Assembly: GCF_012272695.1 (NCBI RefSeq)
Contig: NZ_CP050902.1
Span: forward strand, 1,054,001-1,118,000
DNA length: 64,000 nucleotides
Direction of reading: 5' to 3'
Source: Nocardioides sp. JQ2195
GTDB taxonomy: Bacteria > Actinomycetota > Actinomycetes > Propionibacteriales > Nocardioidaceae
The notes under the pieces were generated by a model. It was not told the DNA's origin, made no database searches, and was given only the letters and a program-made list of their open reading frames with translations. Shown in pieces: positions 6,766 through 17,048 of the stretch. The number at the start of each line of letters is the position of its first letter. The stretch's first letter is position 1. The translations under genes were made by a program, and so were the position numbers.

Positions 6766-8492
6766 GTGACTCCACGAAGATGCTCACAGCGCTGGTGCGC
6801 CTGCGGGGTGCCCTGCAGGAGACGACACTCCCGCTCGACGTCCCGGGTGTCGACGAGCAACGCGCAGCGCGCTCCGAGATGGTCGACCAGCTCGAGGACT
6901 ACATGATCCCTCGGCTGATGACGATCGATGCACCCTTGCTCACCGTCGTCGGAGGATCGACCGGTGCCGGCAAGTCCACGTTGGTCAACTCCGTGGTGGG
7001 CAGGCGGGTCACCGAACCCGGAGTGCTCCGGCCCACGACGCGGTCGCCCGTCCTGGTGCACAACCCGGAGGACGCACACTGGTTCGGCCAGGACCGCATC
7101 CTGCCCGACCTCGAACGCACCCAGCGCGCGACCGGTGATCCCAGCGCGCTGCAACTGGTCGCGTCCGAGACGATCCCGGCAGGACTGGCCGTTCTCGACG
7201 CACCTGACATCGACTCGGTCGAGGAGCGCAATCGCACGCTGGCCGCGCAGCTGCTCGCCGCGGCAGACCTCTGGTTGTTCGTCACCTCGGCAGCACGTTA
7301 CGCAGACCAGGTCCCGTGGGAGTTCCTCAAGCAGGCGGCCGAGCGCAGCACGGCGGTCGCCATCGTGCTCGACCGCACCGCCCCCGAGGCCGTCGACACC
7401 GTGTCGGCCCACCTCGCCCGGATGCTGGCGAGCCGCGGCCTCAAGGACTCGCCGCTGTTCGTGGTCACCGAGGGCACCGTCGACGACGACGGACTGCTTC
7501 CCGCAGCCGCGGTCAAGGACATCCGCGGTTGGCTCGAGTCCTTGGCCGCTGACGCCGACGCCCGGGCTGCCGTGGTCAAGCAGACCCTGGAAGGCGCGAT
7601 CCGCTCCGTGTCCTCCCGTGCGTACGCCGTCGCGGACGCCAGCGAGGAGCAGGTCGCGGCGACGACCGCCCTTCGGGAGGACGTCGAACAGGCCTACGCA
7701 CAGGCGCTCGAGGCGATCAACACGGCGACCGCCGACGGCACGCTGTTGCGCGGCGAGGTGCTGGCGCGCTGGCAGGAGTTCGTCGGGACCGGCGAGCTGC
7801 TCCGCTCCCTCGAGTCCAAGGTCGGGCGGGTGCGCGACCGGCTCGTCGCCGCGATCAAGGGCAAGCCGCAGCAGGCCGAACGCGTCACCGTGGCCGTCGA
7901 GTCCGGACTCGAGACGCTCCTGCTCGAGCACGCGGAGGCGGCTGCTGAGAAGGCGGTCGCGTCGTGGCGTTCCACCGCCCAGGGCAAGTCGCTGGCCACC
8001 GCCGGCCACACGGACCTGGGGCGCGCCTCGCGTGAGTTCCGCCGCGAGGCCGAGCGTGCGGTCCGCGAGTGGCAGCAGGGCGTGCTCGACATGGTCCGCA
8101 CCGAGGGCGCCGACAAGCGCGGCACGGCCAGGTTCCTCGCCTTCGGTGTGAACGGGTTGTCCGTCGCCCTGATGGTGATCGTCTTCGCCCACACGGCCGG
8201 CGTGACGGGTGCGGAGGCCGGCATCGCCGGCGGGAGCGCGGTGATCGGCCAGAAGCTGCTCGAGGCGGTCTTCGGGGACCAGGCAGTCCGCTCCCTGGCC
8301 GAGCGTGCGCGCCGCGACCTCAACCGTCGCGTCGAGGGCCTGCTGGCAACCGAGCAGGCTCGCTTCACCCAGCTGGTCGACGGTCTCGGTGTCGACCTTG
8401 CCGCGCCGGAGAAGATCCGTCAGGCGGCGCGTCGTGTCACGGACGAACGATTCGCCACGCGTGAGCGTCACGGAGGCGACCACTCGGCGTGA
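6762..8492 (+). CDS. Dynamin-like GTPase, first of a pair
   Basis: A 576-residue GTPase with a P-loop (GGSTGAGKSTLVNS, about residues 62-75), a switch II region (LDAPDIDSVEERN) and a long helical middle and C-terminal region. A hydrophobic hairpin (GLSVALMVIVFAHTAGV and the Gly/Ala-rich segment after it, about residues 465-505) could insert in the membrane. The start ATG is backed by AGGAGG nine bases upstream and overlaps the prsW stop. The tandem arrangement with the next GTPase resembles the DynA/DynB pairs of actinobacteria that stabilise division septa; that role is inferred from organisation, not shown. Confidence 0.82.
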   Translation: MSDSTKMLTALVRLRGALQETTLPLDVPGVDEQRAARSEMVDQLEDYMIPRLMTIDAPLLTVVGGSTGAGKSTLVNSVVGRRVTEPGVLRPTTRSPVLVHNPEDAHWFGQDRILPDLERTQRATGDPSALQLVASETIPAGLAVLDAPDIDSVEERNRTLAAQLLAAADLWLFVTSAARYADQVPWEFLKQAAERSTAVAIVLDRTAPEAVDTVSAHLARMLASRGLKDSPLFVVTEGTVDDDGLLPAAAVKDIRGWLESLAADADARAAVVKQTLEGAIRSVSSRAYAVADASEEQVAATTALREDVEQAYAQALEAINTATADGTLLRGEVLARWQEFVGTGELLRSLESKVGRVRDRLVAAIKGKPQQAERVTVAVESGLETLLLEHAEAAAEKAVASWRSTAQGKSLATAGHTDLGRASREFRREAERAVREWQQGVLDMVRTEGADKRGTARFLAFGVNGLSVALMVIVFAHTAGVTGAEAGIAGGSAVIGQKLLEAVFGDQAVRSLAERARRDLNRRVEGLLATEQARFTQLVDGLGVDLAAPEKIRQAARRVTDERFATRERHGGDHSA

Positions 8493-8577
8493 GCGCGCCT
8501 GATTCCATCCCGTCAGACTCCGTTGCATAGAGTTGCACCACACCATCCGCACGCCTGACACGACTCCGAGGGAGAAG

Positions 8578-10233
8578 ATGACGTCCCTGCTGGACGGAGC
8601 CAAGAAACTGGTCTCCCGAGGATCCGACCTGGGAGCCCGTGTCAGTGGGCTCGAGGCAGCTGTCTCGCATGCCCAGGGCCGTCTCGACGACGAGCTGGTC
8701 GATCGCGGGCAGGACATGGTGGACCGCGCGTCCAGCCGCTTGCGACTCTCCGCAGAGCACACCGTGATCGCGATCGCCGGTGCCACCGGGTCCGGCAAGT
8801 CGTCCACGTTCAACGCGCTGACCGGCCTGGAGCTCTCCGCCGTCGGCGTGCGCCGTCCCACGACGTCCTGGGCCACCGCGTGCGTCTGGGGCCACGAGGG
8901 TGCCCAGGAGCTGCTCGAGTGGCTCGGGATCCCGGCTCGCCACCAAGTCACCCGCGACTCGATGCTCGACACCGGACGCGAGGACAGGAGGCTCAACGGC
9001 ACGGTCCTGCTCGACCTGCCCGACCACGACTCGACCGAGGTCTCCCATCACCTCGAGGTCGATCGGCTGGTCAAGCTGGCCGACGTGCTCGTCTGGGTGC
9101 TCGACCCCCAGAAGTACGCCGACGCAGCGATCCACGACCGCTACCTCAAGCCGCTGGTCGGCCACGAGGGCGTGATGATGGTGGTGCTCAACCACATCGA
9201 CACGGTCGCTCCCGATCGACGTGAGGCGATGCTCTCCGACGTACGCCGGCTGCTCGCCGAGGACGGACTCGGTGAGGTGCCGGTCTTCGCGGTCAGTGCC
9301 CGCCAGGGCATCGGCCTGGATGCCCTCAAGGACGAGCTCGCCCGGCGGGTGGCCACCAAGAAGGCAACCAAGACCCGGCTCGAGGCCGACGTGAAGGCTG
9401 TTGCCGGCGAGATGGCCGACGCATCGGGCTCGACGAAGTCCTCGTCGCCGAGCAAGGAACGCGTCCGCGAGCTCGAGGACGCCTTCGCCGACGCCGCCGG
9501 CGTTCCCGTCGTGGTCGACGCGGTCGAGGCATCGACCCGCATGCGTGCCGGTCGGGCGACGGGATGGCCGGTCACGTCGTGGCTCTCGAAGCTGAAGCCC
9601 GACCCGTTGAAGAGACTCCACCTCGACCTCGGGAAGGAGGGTCGTGCGCTGAACAAGGCGGCACGCACCTCGATCCCGCAGGCCACCAAGGTGCAACGTG
9701 CCCGCGTGGACGCCGCCGTGCGTGGGGTCGCCGACGACGTCGGCGAGGGGCTCACGCCTCCGTGGCAGGAGGCGATCCGGCGCGCGTCGCTCTCGCGCAG
9801 CACCCAGATCGGCGACCAGCTCGACGTCGCCCTGGCCGGCACCGATCTCGGCGTGGCGAAGCTGCCGTGGTGGGCCAGCCTGGTGCGCGTCCTGCAGTGG
9901 TTGCTGATCATCACCGCACTCGTCGGAGGACTCTGGCTGGCACTGCTCGCCGGAGGCTCCTACCTGCGCCTTCCCGAGCCGACCACGCCGGACGTCGAAG
10001 GGTTCCCGCTGCCCACGCTGCTGCTGGCCGGGGGAGTGCTCCTCGGCGTCCTGCTGGCCCTGGTCTGCAAGGTGCTGGTCCGTCTCACGGCCAGGTCCCG
10101 GGCCCGTGCTGCTGACCGGCAGCTGCGCTCGGAGATCCGGGGGATCAGCCAGAACCTGGTGATCCAGCCGATCGAGGCCGAGCTGGACTCCTACGAGCGC
10201 GTGCGCGAAGGTCTCGCCACTGCCCTGAAGTGA
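8578..10233 (+). CDS. Dynamin-like GTPase, second of a pair
   Basis: A 551-residue GTPase with a P-loop GATGSGKSSTFNALTG, a G3 element in LLDLPDHDSTEVS and a classic G4 motif LNHID, followed by SARQGIGLDALK. The C-terminal part has two membrane helices (VLQWLLIITALVGGLWLALL and PTLLLAGGVLLGVLLALVCK, about residues 438-500) and a cytosolic tail. The ATG at 8578 follows GAGGGAGAAG. It lies 85 bases after the first GTPase on the same strand. The two proteins differ in G4 and in membrane topology, so they probably form a hetero-pair rather than being redundant copies. Confidence 0.82.
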   Translation: MTSLLDGAKKLVSRGSDLGARVSGLEAAVSHAQGRLDDELVDRGQDMVDRASSRLRLSAEHTVIAIAGATGSGKSSTFNALTGLELSAVGVRRPTTSWATACVWGHEGAQELLEWLGIPARHQVTRDSMLDTGREDRRLNGTVLLDLPDHDSTEVSHHLEVDRLVKLADVLVWVLDPQKYADAAIHDRYLKPLVGHEGVMMVVLNHIDTVAPDRREAMLSDVRRLLAEDGLGEVPVFAVSARQGIGLDALKDELARRVATKKATKTRLEADVKAVAGEMADASGSTKSSSPSKERVRELEDAFADAAGVPVVVDAVEASTRMRAGRATGWPVTSWLSKLKPDPLKRLHLDLGKEGRALNKAARTSIPQATKVQRARVDAAVRGVADDVGEGLTPPWQEAIRRASLSRSTQIGDQLDVALAGTDLGVAKLPWWASLVRVLQWLLIITALVGGLWLALLAGGSYLRLPEPTTPDVEGFPLPTLLLAGGVLLGVLLALVCKVLVRLTARSRARAADRQLRSEIRGISQNLVIQPIEAELDSYERVREGLATALK

Positions 10234-10393
10234 GCCACATCGGCACGGGGGGCGTCCCACGAGCCGGTTTCCGCGCACCGTCCTCGGTCCTGGTGAGCTT
10301 GTCCACAGGTCTGCGGGAGGTCACCCGTGCGTGGTGGTGTTCTTCTCCAGTCTTGTCCCATCGACAACCGAACGAGAGACAAGGGACAAGGCA

Positions 10394-10897
10394 ATGGTGA
10401 ACGAGACGATGGTGACCTTCCAGGGCTGGATCGGCACGGACGTGACCGATCGCTACGTGGGCGAGGCGGTCGTCGCCAGCTTCCGCGTGGCGTCCACGCC
10501 GCGGAAGTACAACAAGCTGGCGAACGGCTGGGTCGACGGCGAGACCAACTGGTACACGGTCAACGCCTGGCGGTCCCTGGGCCGCAACTGCATGGAGGCG
10601 TTGAAGAAGGGTGATGCGGTGGTCGTCCACGGCAGGTTGAGCACCCAGGTCTACGAGGACGAGGAGAAGCGTCGCTTCCAGACGATGGTCGTGGAGGCGA
10701 CCTCCGTCGGCCACGACCTCAACAAGGGCACCAGCTTCTTCACCAAGACCACCGTCGGTGCCGGTGGTGAGGCCGACGACGGGGCCCTGCGTGAGTTCAA
10801 CGCCGAGCTCGGCATCGGTGGCCCACAGATCAGCAGTGACGGCCAGGCGTTGGGGGACTTCGTCACCGACGAGCCGAGCAAGGAACCGGCCGCCTGA
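10394..10897 (+). CDS. ssb: Single-stranded DNA-binding protein
   Basis: A 167-residue OB-fold protein. It opens with MVNETMVTFQGWIGTDVTD and continues with ASFRVASTPRKYNKLANGW, NWYTVNAWRSLGRNCMEALK and GDAVVVHGRLSTQVYED, the usual SSB core with aromatic residues for base stacking. It coats single-stranded DNA as a tetramer in replication and repair. The C-terminus (DEPSKEPAA) lacks the DDDIPF-type tip of the principal SSB, so this is likely a secondary paralogue. The ATG at 10394 was chosen because AAGGGACAAGG lies upstream. A strong hairpin follows the gene. Confidence 0.86.
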   Translation: MVNETMVTFQGWIGTDVTDRYVGEAVVASFRVASTPRKYNKLANGWVDGETNWYTVNAWRSLGRNCMEALKKGDAVVVHGRLSTQVYEDEEKRRFQTMVVEATSVGHDLNKGTSFFTKTTVGAGGEADDGALREFNAELGIGGPQISSDGQALGDFVTDEPSKEPAA

Positions 10898-10921
10898 GGC
10901 AGCCGACGTGGCGTGCACGCT

Positions 10922-10963
10922 GCAGAAGGGCCCCGTCCCTCTCGGGTTCAGGGCCCTTCTTGC
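10922..10963 (+). terminator. Hairpin terminator after ssb
   Basis: AGAAGGGCCC at 10924-10933 pairs perfectly with GGGCCCTTCT at 10951-10960, with a 17-base loop. It lies 26 bases after the ssb stop and before the ettA promoter. No long T run follows, as is usual in GC-rich actinobacteria. Confidence 0.72.
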
Positions 10964-11073
10964 GCACCCAGCCACCTGACGACGGGTCAAGTGGGTCCAA
11001 CCGGCAGCCACCGGAATGGTCTCCGCCCGTCACGTCCGTGAGATCCGGTTGGTGGGAGGAGGGACCAGCCCCG

Positions 11074-11079
11074 TAGGCT
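11074..11079 (+). promoter_or_regulatory. -10 box for leaderless ettA
   Basis: TAGGCT lies seven bases before the ettA ATG. A possible -35 (TTGGTG, 11049-11054) is 19 bases upstream. The GGAGGAGGG at 11055 is too far from the ATG to be its ribosome site. Confidence 0.5.
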
Positions 11080-11086
11080 CGCGCCC

Positions 11087-12769
<1,683 letters not shown>

Positions 12770-12810
12770 CCCGACGGGACCGCTCGACGCCGAGCGCAGG
12801 GCCCAAGGCG

Positions 12811-12840
12811 ACCCGGATCGTGCTCGTGCGCGATCCGGGT
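12811..12840. terminator. Bidirectional terminator between ettA and marR
   Basis: ACCCGGATCG (12811-12820) is perfectly complementary to CGATCCGGGT (12831-12840) with a ten-base loop. It sits between the convergent ends of ettA and the MarR gene and can serve both. Confidence 0.72.
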
Positions 12841-12855
12841 CGTGTCGGTTCCGGC

Positions 12856-13374
12856 TCAGGAACCGGAGGTGCGCAGGTCGGCCTCGGGGTGGGCCTGGGC
12901 CAGCTGGTCGACCACCGCGTCGAAGACCCGGCCCATGGCGGCGAAGTCATCGGTGGAGACGAGGTCCACCAAGTGGTTTCGCACGCCCTCGACGTGCGTC
13001 GGGGCAGCTCGCACGAGCAGGTCGTGGCCGGCCGGAGTGAGGTGCGCGAAGATGCCGCGGCCGTCATCGTGGGCGTCGCTGCGCTTGACCCATCCGGCCA
13101 GCTCCATCCGCTTGATGGTGTGGGTGATCCGGCTGCGACTGAAGCGCATGGCGTCTGCGAGCGCCGACATGCGCAGCGCGTGGTCGTCGCGCTCGGAGAG
13201 CCGCACCAGCACTTCGTACTCGTTGAGCCCGATCCCGAACTCGTCACGCAGCTCGTCGTCGAGCCGATCCGTGAGAAGGGTCGTGGCGACCATGTAGGCG
13301 CGCCAAGCGCGTTGTTGTTCCGGCTCCAGCCAACGAGTATTCGCGGCGGCAGCTTCCGAGGTGCTGTCCGTCAT
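12856..13374 (-). CDS. MarR-family transcriptional regulator
   Basis: A 172-residue winged-helix regulator. The dimerisation helices flank a wHTH region: [36 protein letters not shown] (recognition helix with SRSRITHTI) and [19 protein letters not shown] (the wing with the DxRG motif). The ATG at 13374 has no ribosome site, but TAGACT lies seven bases upstream, so the mRNA is probably leaderless. The ligand and targets are not evident. Neighbours are ettA (convergent) and a thiolase gene upstream, whose terminator lies between. Confidence 0.87.
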   Translation of the reverse strand: MTDSTSEAAAANTRWLEPEQQRAWRAYMVATTLLTDRLDDELRDEFGIGLNEYEVLVRLSERDDHALRMSALADAMRFSRSRITHTIKRMELAGWVKRSDAHDDGRGIFAHLTPAGHDLLVRAAPTHVEGVRNHLVDLVSTDDFAAMGRVFDAVVDQLAQAHPEADLRTSGS

Positions 13375-13444
13375 GGAGCGCAGTCTAGTGCTGGCGAGCG
13401 GTGCGTGCTCAGTCAACGCCGAGGTTGGCTCGGAGCCGGACGAC

Positions 13445-13476
13445 AGCGGCCCCCGGGATGGAACCCGGGGGCCGCT
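13445..13476 (-). terminator. Terminator after the thiolase gene
   Basis: AGCGGCCCCCGGG and its exact complement CCCGGGGGCCGCT form a 13-bp stem with the six-base loop ATGGAA. It begins 18 bases beyond the thiolase stop on the minus strand, and is the strongest hairpin in this part of the window. Confidence 0.75.
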
Positions 13477-13494
13477 GCGCGAGCTGGACGGGAA

Positions 13495-14721
13495 TCAGAC
13501 GCGTTCGAGGATGAGCGCCATGCCCTGGCCGCCACCGACGCACATGGTGATCAGGCCGGTGGACTTGTCGTGCCAGTCGAGCGAGTTGACCATCGTGTTC
13601 TGCAGGCGCGCGCCGGTCATGCCGAACGGGTGGCCCACGGCGATCGCTCCGCCGTTGACGTTGAGTCGGTCGATGTCGATGCCGAGGTCCTGGTAGGACG
13701 GCACGACCTGGGCGGCGAACGCCTCGTTGATCTCGACGAGGTCGATGTCGCCGATGCTCATGTTGGCGTTGGCGAGCGCGCGCTTGGTCGCCTCGACCGG
13801 GCCCAGGCCCATGATCTCGGGGGAGAGCCCGGAGACACCGGTGGAGACGATCCGCGCCAGCGGCGTCAGGCCGAGCTCGGCGGCCTTGGTGTCGGACATG
13901 ATCACCACGGCGGCCGCGCCGTCGTTGAGCGCGCAGCAGTTGCCGGCGGTGACCAGGCCGTCCGGTCGGAAGACCGGCTGCAGCTGGGAGATCGCGTCGT
14001 AGGTGACTCCCGCGCGCGGGCCGTCGTCTGCGGAGACGACGGTGCCGTCCGGGGTGGTCACCGGGGTGATCTCGCGGGCCCAGAACCCGTCAGCGATGGC
14101 CTTCTCGGCCAAGTTCTGCGAGCGGACGCCGAACTCGTCGAGCTCCTGGCGCGACAGGCCGCGCAGCCGAGCGACGTTCTCCGCCGTCTGGCCCATCGCG
14201 ATGTAGGCGTCGGGAAGCACGCCGTCCTCACGGGGGTCGTGCCAGTCGGGCGTGGTGGTGCCGTCACCCTTGGCATTCACCTCCGTGCGAGCCACCGCGT
14301 CGTCGAAGACCGAGTTGCGTGTGTTGGGGATGTGGTCGGAGGTGCCGTTCTTGAAGCGGGAGACGGTCTCGACCCCGGCGGAGATGAACACGTCGCCCTC
14401 GCCGGCCTTGATCGCGTGGAAGGCCATCCGGGTGGTCTGCACCGACGACGCGCAGTAGCGCGTGATCGTGGCGCCGGGGACCTGGTCCATGTCGTTGAGG
14501 ACGTTGACGATGCGTCCCATGTTGTTGCCCATCTCGCCACCCGGCAGGCCGCAACCGAGGTAGAGGTCGTCGACGGTGTTGCGGTCGAGGGCCGGGATCT
14601 TGTCCAGCGCGGCCTTGACGATCAGTGCGGACAGGTCGTCGGGGCGGAAGTCCTTGAGGGACCCTTTGTTCGCGCGACCGATGGGGGAGCGGGCAACAGA
14701 AACGATGACTGCCTCGGGCAT
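13495..14721 (-). CDS. Acetyl-CoA acetyltransferase / 3-ketoacyl-CoA thiolase
   Basis: A 408-residue thiolase that cleaves 3-ketoacyl-CoA or condenses two acetyl-CoA. Visible catalytic residues are Cys90 in [13 protein letters not shown] (acyl acceptor), His about 364 in [14 protein letters not shown], and Cys about 394 in [11 protein letters not shown] (the proton-shuttling pair). The start ([15 protein letters not shown]) is typical, and GGAGAA precedes the ATG. It lies 41 bases downstream of the TetR gene on the same strand and is probably in its operon, so it is likely under the paired operators at 15471-15513. Sequence alone does not separate the degradative from the biosynthetic role. 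Confidence 0.92.
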   Translation of the reverse strand: MPEAVIVSVARSPIGRANKGSLKDFRPDDLSALIVKAALDKIPALDRNTVDDLYLGCGLPGGEMGNNMGRIVNVLNDMDQVPGATITRYCASSVQTTRMAFHAIKAGEGDVFISAGVETVSRFKNGTSDHIPNTRNSVFDDAVARTEVNAKGDGTTTPDWHDPREDGVLPDAYIAMGQTAENVARLRGLSRQELDEFGVRSQNLAEKAIADGFWAREITPVTTPDGTVVSADDGPRAGVTYDAISQLQPVFRPDGLVTAGNCCALNDGAAAVVIMSDTKAAELGLTPLARIVSTGVSGLSPEIMGLGPVEATKRALANANMSIGDIDLVEINEAFAAQVVPSYQDLGIDIDRLNVNGGAIAVGHPFGMTGARLQNTMVNSLDWHDKSTGLITMCVGGGQGMALILERV

Positions 14722-14762
14722 GGTTCTCCGATCTGGGGGAATGGGGTCAGGCTTGTTGCAGC

Positions 14763-15371
14763 CTAGTGCGTTGACGCTGCCAAGTTCGGCTCGTCCCCGA
14801 GGAGTGGGAGCATCAGGTGGGAGAGGCAGTTCGTGACGTGGGCAGCCTGCTCGCCCTCGGGCTTGAGCAACGCGCTCATGAGCACGCCGTCCAGCGCGGC
14901 GACCAGCGCCTCGGCACGCTCGGTCCCGTGATCGCGTCCTGCGTCGGCCATGATCCGGTCGACCTGGACGACGAGGTCGCGCCGCCAGTCGCCGAAGAGG
15001 TCGGCAAGCGCTGCGTTGCGCGAGGCCTCCATGGTGAGCTCGAGCTTGGCGACCAGGAGCGACGGCGTCGCGAGCCACCCGAGGAACAGGCTCCGGGTCG
15101 CCTCGACCGCGAACGCGACGCCTTCGGTGTTGGCCGAGAGCTGCTCGGAGAGGCCGCACACGTCATCGGCCAACCGGGCGGCGACGAAGCCGGCCAGCGC
15201 GTTCTGCAGTGCCAGACGGGTGCGCAGGTAGCTGGAGCACGATCCCTCCGGGAGGCCGGCCCGACGGTCGACGGCCCGGTGGGTCAGGCCGCGCATGCCG
15301 TGCTCGGCCACCACGTCGATGGCCGCCTCCAGGAGCTGGCGGCGGCGCGGGCTGAGCTCGGTTCCGGGCAT
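14763..15371 (-). CDS. TetR-family transcriptional regulator
   Basis: A 202-residue regulator with an N-terminal HTH (LLEAAIDVVAEHGMRGLTH, then RAVDRRAGLPEGSCSSYLRT, about residues 10-55). The helical C-terminal ligand-binding domain contains a Cys (DVCGLSEQL). The start at the ATG at 15371 gives a standard N-terminus (MPGTELSPRRRQ). It is the first gene of an operon with the thiolase and diverges from a small membrane protein gene and a thioesterase gene. Two identical-arm palindromes stand in the shared control region. An acyl-CoA ligand is a reasonable guess given the neighbours. Confidence 0.88.
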   Translation of the reverse strand: MPGTELSPRRRQLLEAAIDVVAEHGMRGLTHRAVDRRAGLPEGSCSSYLRTRLALQNALAGFVAARLADDVCGLSEQLSANTEGVAFAVEATRSLFLGWLATPSLLVAKLELTMEASRNAALADLFGDWRRDLVVQVDRIMADAGRDHGTERAEALVAALDGVLMSALLKPEGEQAAHVTNCLSHLMLPLLGDEPNLAASTH

Positions 15372-15470
15372 GGTCGCTCTCAAGTGAGATCGGTCGGATG
15401 GGTGGGCCGGGGGATGAGTCGGGCGGGGGCTGTGAGGGAGGACACTACCGCTCACCTTGCCTGCAATCCA

Positions 15471-15513
15471 CTACAGATGTAGTTTCATTTGCGTAGAGAT
15501 ACTACATTTGTAG
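15471..15513. promoter_or_regulatory. Paired TetR-type operators in a divergent control region
   Basis: Two 12-bp palindromes share the same arms: CTACAGATGTAG at 15471-15482 and CTACATTTGTAG at 15502-15513 (CTACA-NN-TGTAG). Their centres are 31 bp apart, close to three helical turns, so two dimers would bind the same DNA face. They lie about 100 bases before tetR on one side and 14 bases before the start of the small membrane gene on the other. This suggests autoregulation plus direct repression of the plus-strand genes. Confidence 0.68.
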
Positions 15514-15526
15514 AAAGGATCTCGCC

Positions 15527-15709
15527 ATGACCTTCGAACTCCTTCCCCACGCAGCGTGGTTCGCCGCCGGTTTCATCGGCCTTGCCGCGATGGCCGGCAT
15601 CCTCGCGATCAGCATGCTGGTCTCCTTCTTCGTGTCCAACCACGAGGTCCGGGTGGCCCGCAACCAGTCGATCCCGACCTACTACCGGCGGCTCGCCCTC
15701 AGCCACTGA
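15527..15709 (+). CDS. 60-residue single-pass membrane protein
   Basis: A short protein with one long hydrophobic stretch (WFAAGFIGLAAMAGILAISM, continuing LVSFF) and a cytosolic C-terminus SNHEVRVARNQSIPTYYRRL. AAAGGA lies eight bases before the ATG. It starts 14 bases after the second TetR operator, so it is the first gene controlled on this side, with the thioesterase gene 42 bases downstream. The family is not recognised. Its position suggests a role tied to the lipid or acyl-CoA function of its neighbours. Confidence 0.72.
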   Translation: MTFELLPHAAWFAAGFIGLAAMAGILAISMLVSFFVSNHEVRVARNQSIPTYYRRLALSH

Positions 15710-15751
15710 TCCACTGGCCGGTCCGGCCCTCGACTCTGGGACACTTGCGCC

Positions 15752-16645
15752 GTGCGCCACGTCTATGAATGTCCCGTCCGGTGGGCCGACCTCGACCTGC
15801 TCGGTCACGTCAACAACGTGACCTATGTCGACTACCTGCAGGAAGCCAGGATCGACATGCTGCTCACCCACGCCCCGGACAGTCGGGCCACCGACTTGGC
15901 CGAAGGCGTGGTGGTCGTCCGGCACGACGTGAAGTACCTCCGTCCGCTGACCTTCCGCAGCCAGCCGGTGATGATCGACTGCTGGGTCAGTGAGATCAGG
16001 GCAGCCACCTTCACGATGGCCTACGAGGTCTACGACGAGACCCCCGAGGGTCGAGTGGTCTACCTCCGCGCGACGAGCGTGCTCACGCCGTTCGTCTTCG
16101 CCGAGGAGCGACCCCGTCGGATCTCCGCCGCGGAGAAGGAGACACTGGGCCGCTTCCTCGAGGCGAGCCCGCTTCCGTCCGGCCCGGAGGCCTCACCGGC
16201 GCGCCACAACGAGGTGGGGCACTACCCGCTCCGGGTCCGCTTCTCCGACGTGGACATCTACGGCCACGTCAACAATGTGAAGTACTTCGAGTTCTTCCAG
16301 GAGGCGCGCGTTGCCTACATGCGGCGCATCTGGGAGGAGAACAGTGAAGAGACAGACGACGTCTCCGTGGTGCTGGCCCAGATGGATGTCGACTATCGCG
16401 TCCCGATCCTCTTCCGGCCCGAGGAGTACGACGTCCACTCCTGGGTGTCACACGTGGGCGGCTCGTCGTTCGTCATCGAGTCCGAGATCCGCGATCCGTC
16501 GACCGGCGACGCCGCAGCCGGTGGCACCCTGCTGAGCCGGGCCCGCGTGGTGATGGTCACCTTCGACGCGGCGACCCAGCGCGCAGCGCCGGCTCCCGAG
16601 GCCTACCGGCAGAGCCTCCGACGCGAGCTCAACCGGGGGAGTTGA
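15752..16645 (+). CDS. Acyl-CoA thioesterase with two hotdog domains
   Basis: A 297-residue protein made of two 4HBT hotdog domains. Each opens with the same motif: VRWADLDLLGHVNNVTYVDY near residue 8 and VRFSDVDIYGHVNNVKYFEF near residue 160. The Asp in each D-x-x-GHVNN motif is the usual catalytic residue. Such proteins hydrolyse acyl-CoA to free acid and CoA; two domains in one chain mimic the usual dimer. The start is GTG at 15752. The 3' end overlaps the convergent globin gene by 17 bases. It is probably in the TetR-controlled transcript. Confidence 0.87.
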   Translation: MRHVYECPVRWADLDLLGHVNNVTYVDYLQEARIDMLLTHAPDSRATDLAEGVVVVRHDVKYLRPLTFRSQPVMIDCWVSEIRAATFTMAYEVYDETPEGRVVYLRATSVLTPFVFAEERPRRISAAEKETLGRFLEASPLPSGPEASPARHNEVGHYPLRVRFSDVDIYGHVNNVKYFEFFQEARVAYMRRIWEENSEETDDVSVVLAQMDVDYRVPILFRPEEYDVHSWVSHVGGSSFVIESEIRDPSTGDAAAGGTLLSRARVVMVTFDAATQRAAPAPEAYRQSLRRELNRGS

Positions 16646-17015
16646 CCATGAACTGGGCTGCGTGGGTCACGTAGTCCCAGAACTTGGCGTCCTGCTCCGG
16701 CGGCAGCTCCACCGAGTCCAGGCCGGCGCGGAAGTGCACCAGCCACCGCTCGGCGGCCGCCGGGGTCACGTCGTACGGCGCGTGCCGCATCCGCAGCCGT
16801 GGGTGCCCACGGTTGTCGGAGTACGTCGTGGGGCCACCCCAGTACTGCACGAGGAACAACGTGAATCGCTCGGCCGCCGGTCCGAGGTCCTCCTCGGGAT
16901 ACATCGGGCGCAGCAGCGGGTCGGTGGCGACGCCCTCGTAGAACCGGTCGACGATGCGGCGGATCGTCTCGAACCCACCGATCTCGTCGTAGTACGTCGA
17001 AGCCTCACTGACCAT
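16629..17015 (-). CDS. glbO: Group II truncated haemoglobin
   Basis: A 128-residue 2-on-2 globin. The motifs are FETIRRIVDRFYEGVATDP (helices A-B with the B10 Tyr region), MYPEEDLGPAAERFTLFLVQYWGG (the E helix, with the conserved YWGGP) and RLRMRHAPYDVTP, whose His is the proximal haem ligand. GlbO proteins bind oxygen tightly and are linked to oxygen and redox chemistry in actinobacteria. It lies 33 bases downstream of mscS on the same strand and may share its transcript. No ribosome site is evident at the ATG at 17015. The end overlaps the thioesterase gene. Confidence 0.94.
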   Translation of the reverse strand: MVSEASTYYDEIGGFETIRRIVDRFYEGVATDPLLRPMYPEEDLGPAAERFTLFLVQYWGGPTTYSDNRGHPRLRMRHAPYDVTPAAAERWLVHFRAGLDSVELPPEQDAKFWDYVTHAAQFMVNSPG

Positions 17016-17048
17016 GCGGCCATTGTGGCGGCCTCGATCAACCGGCGA

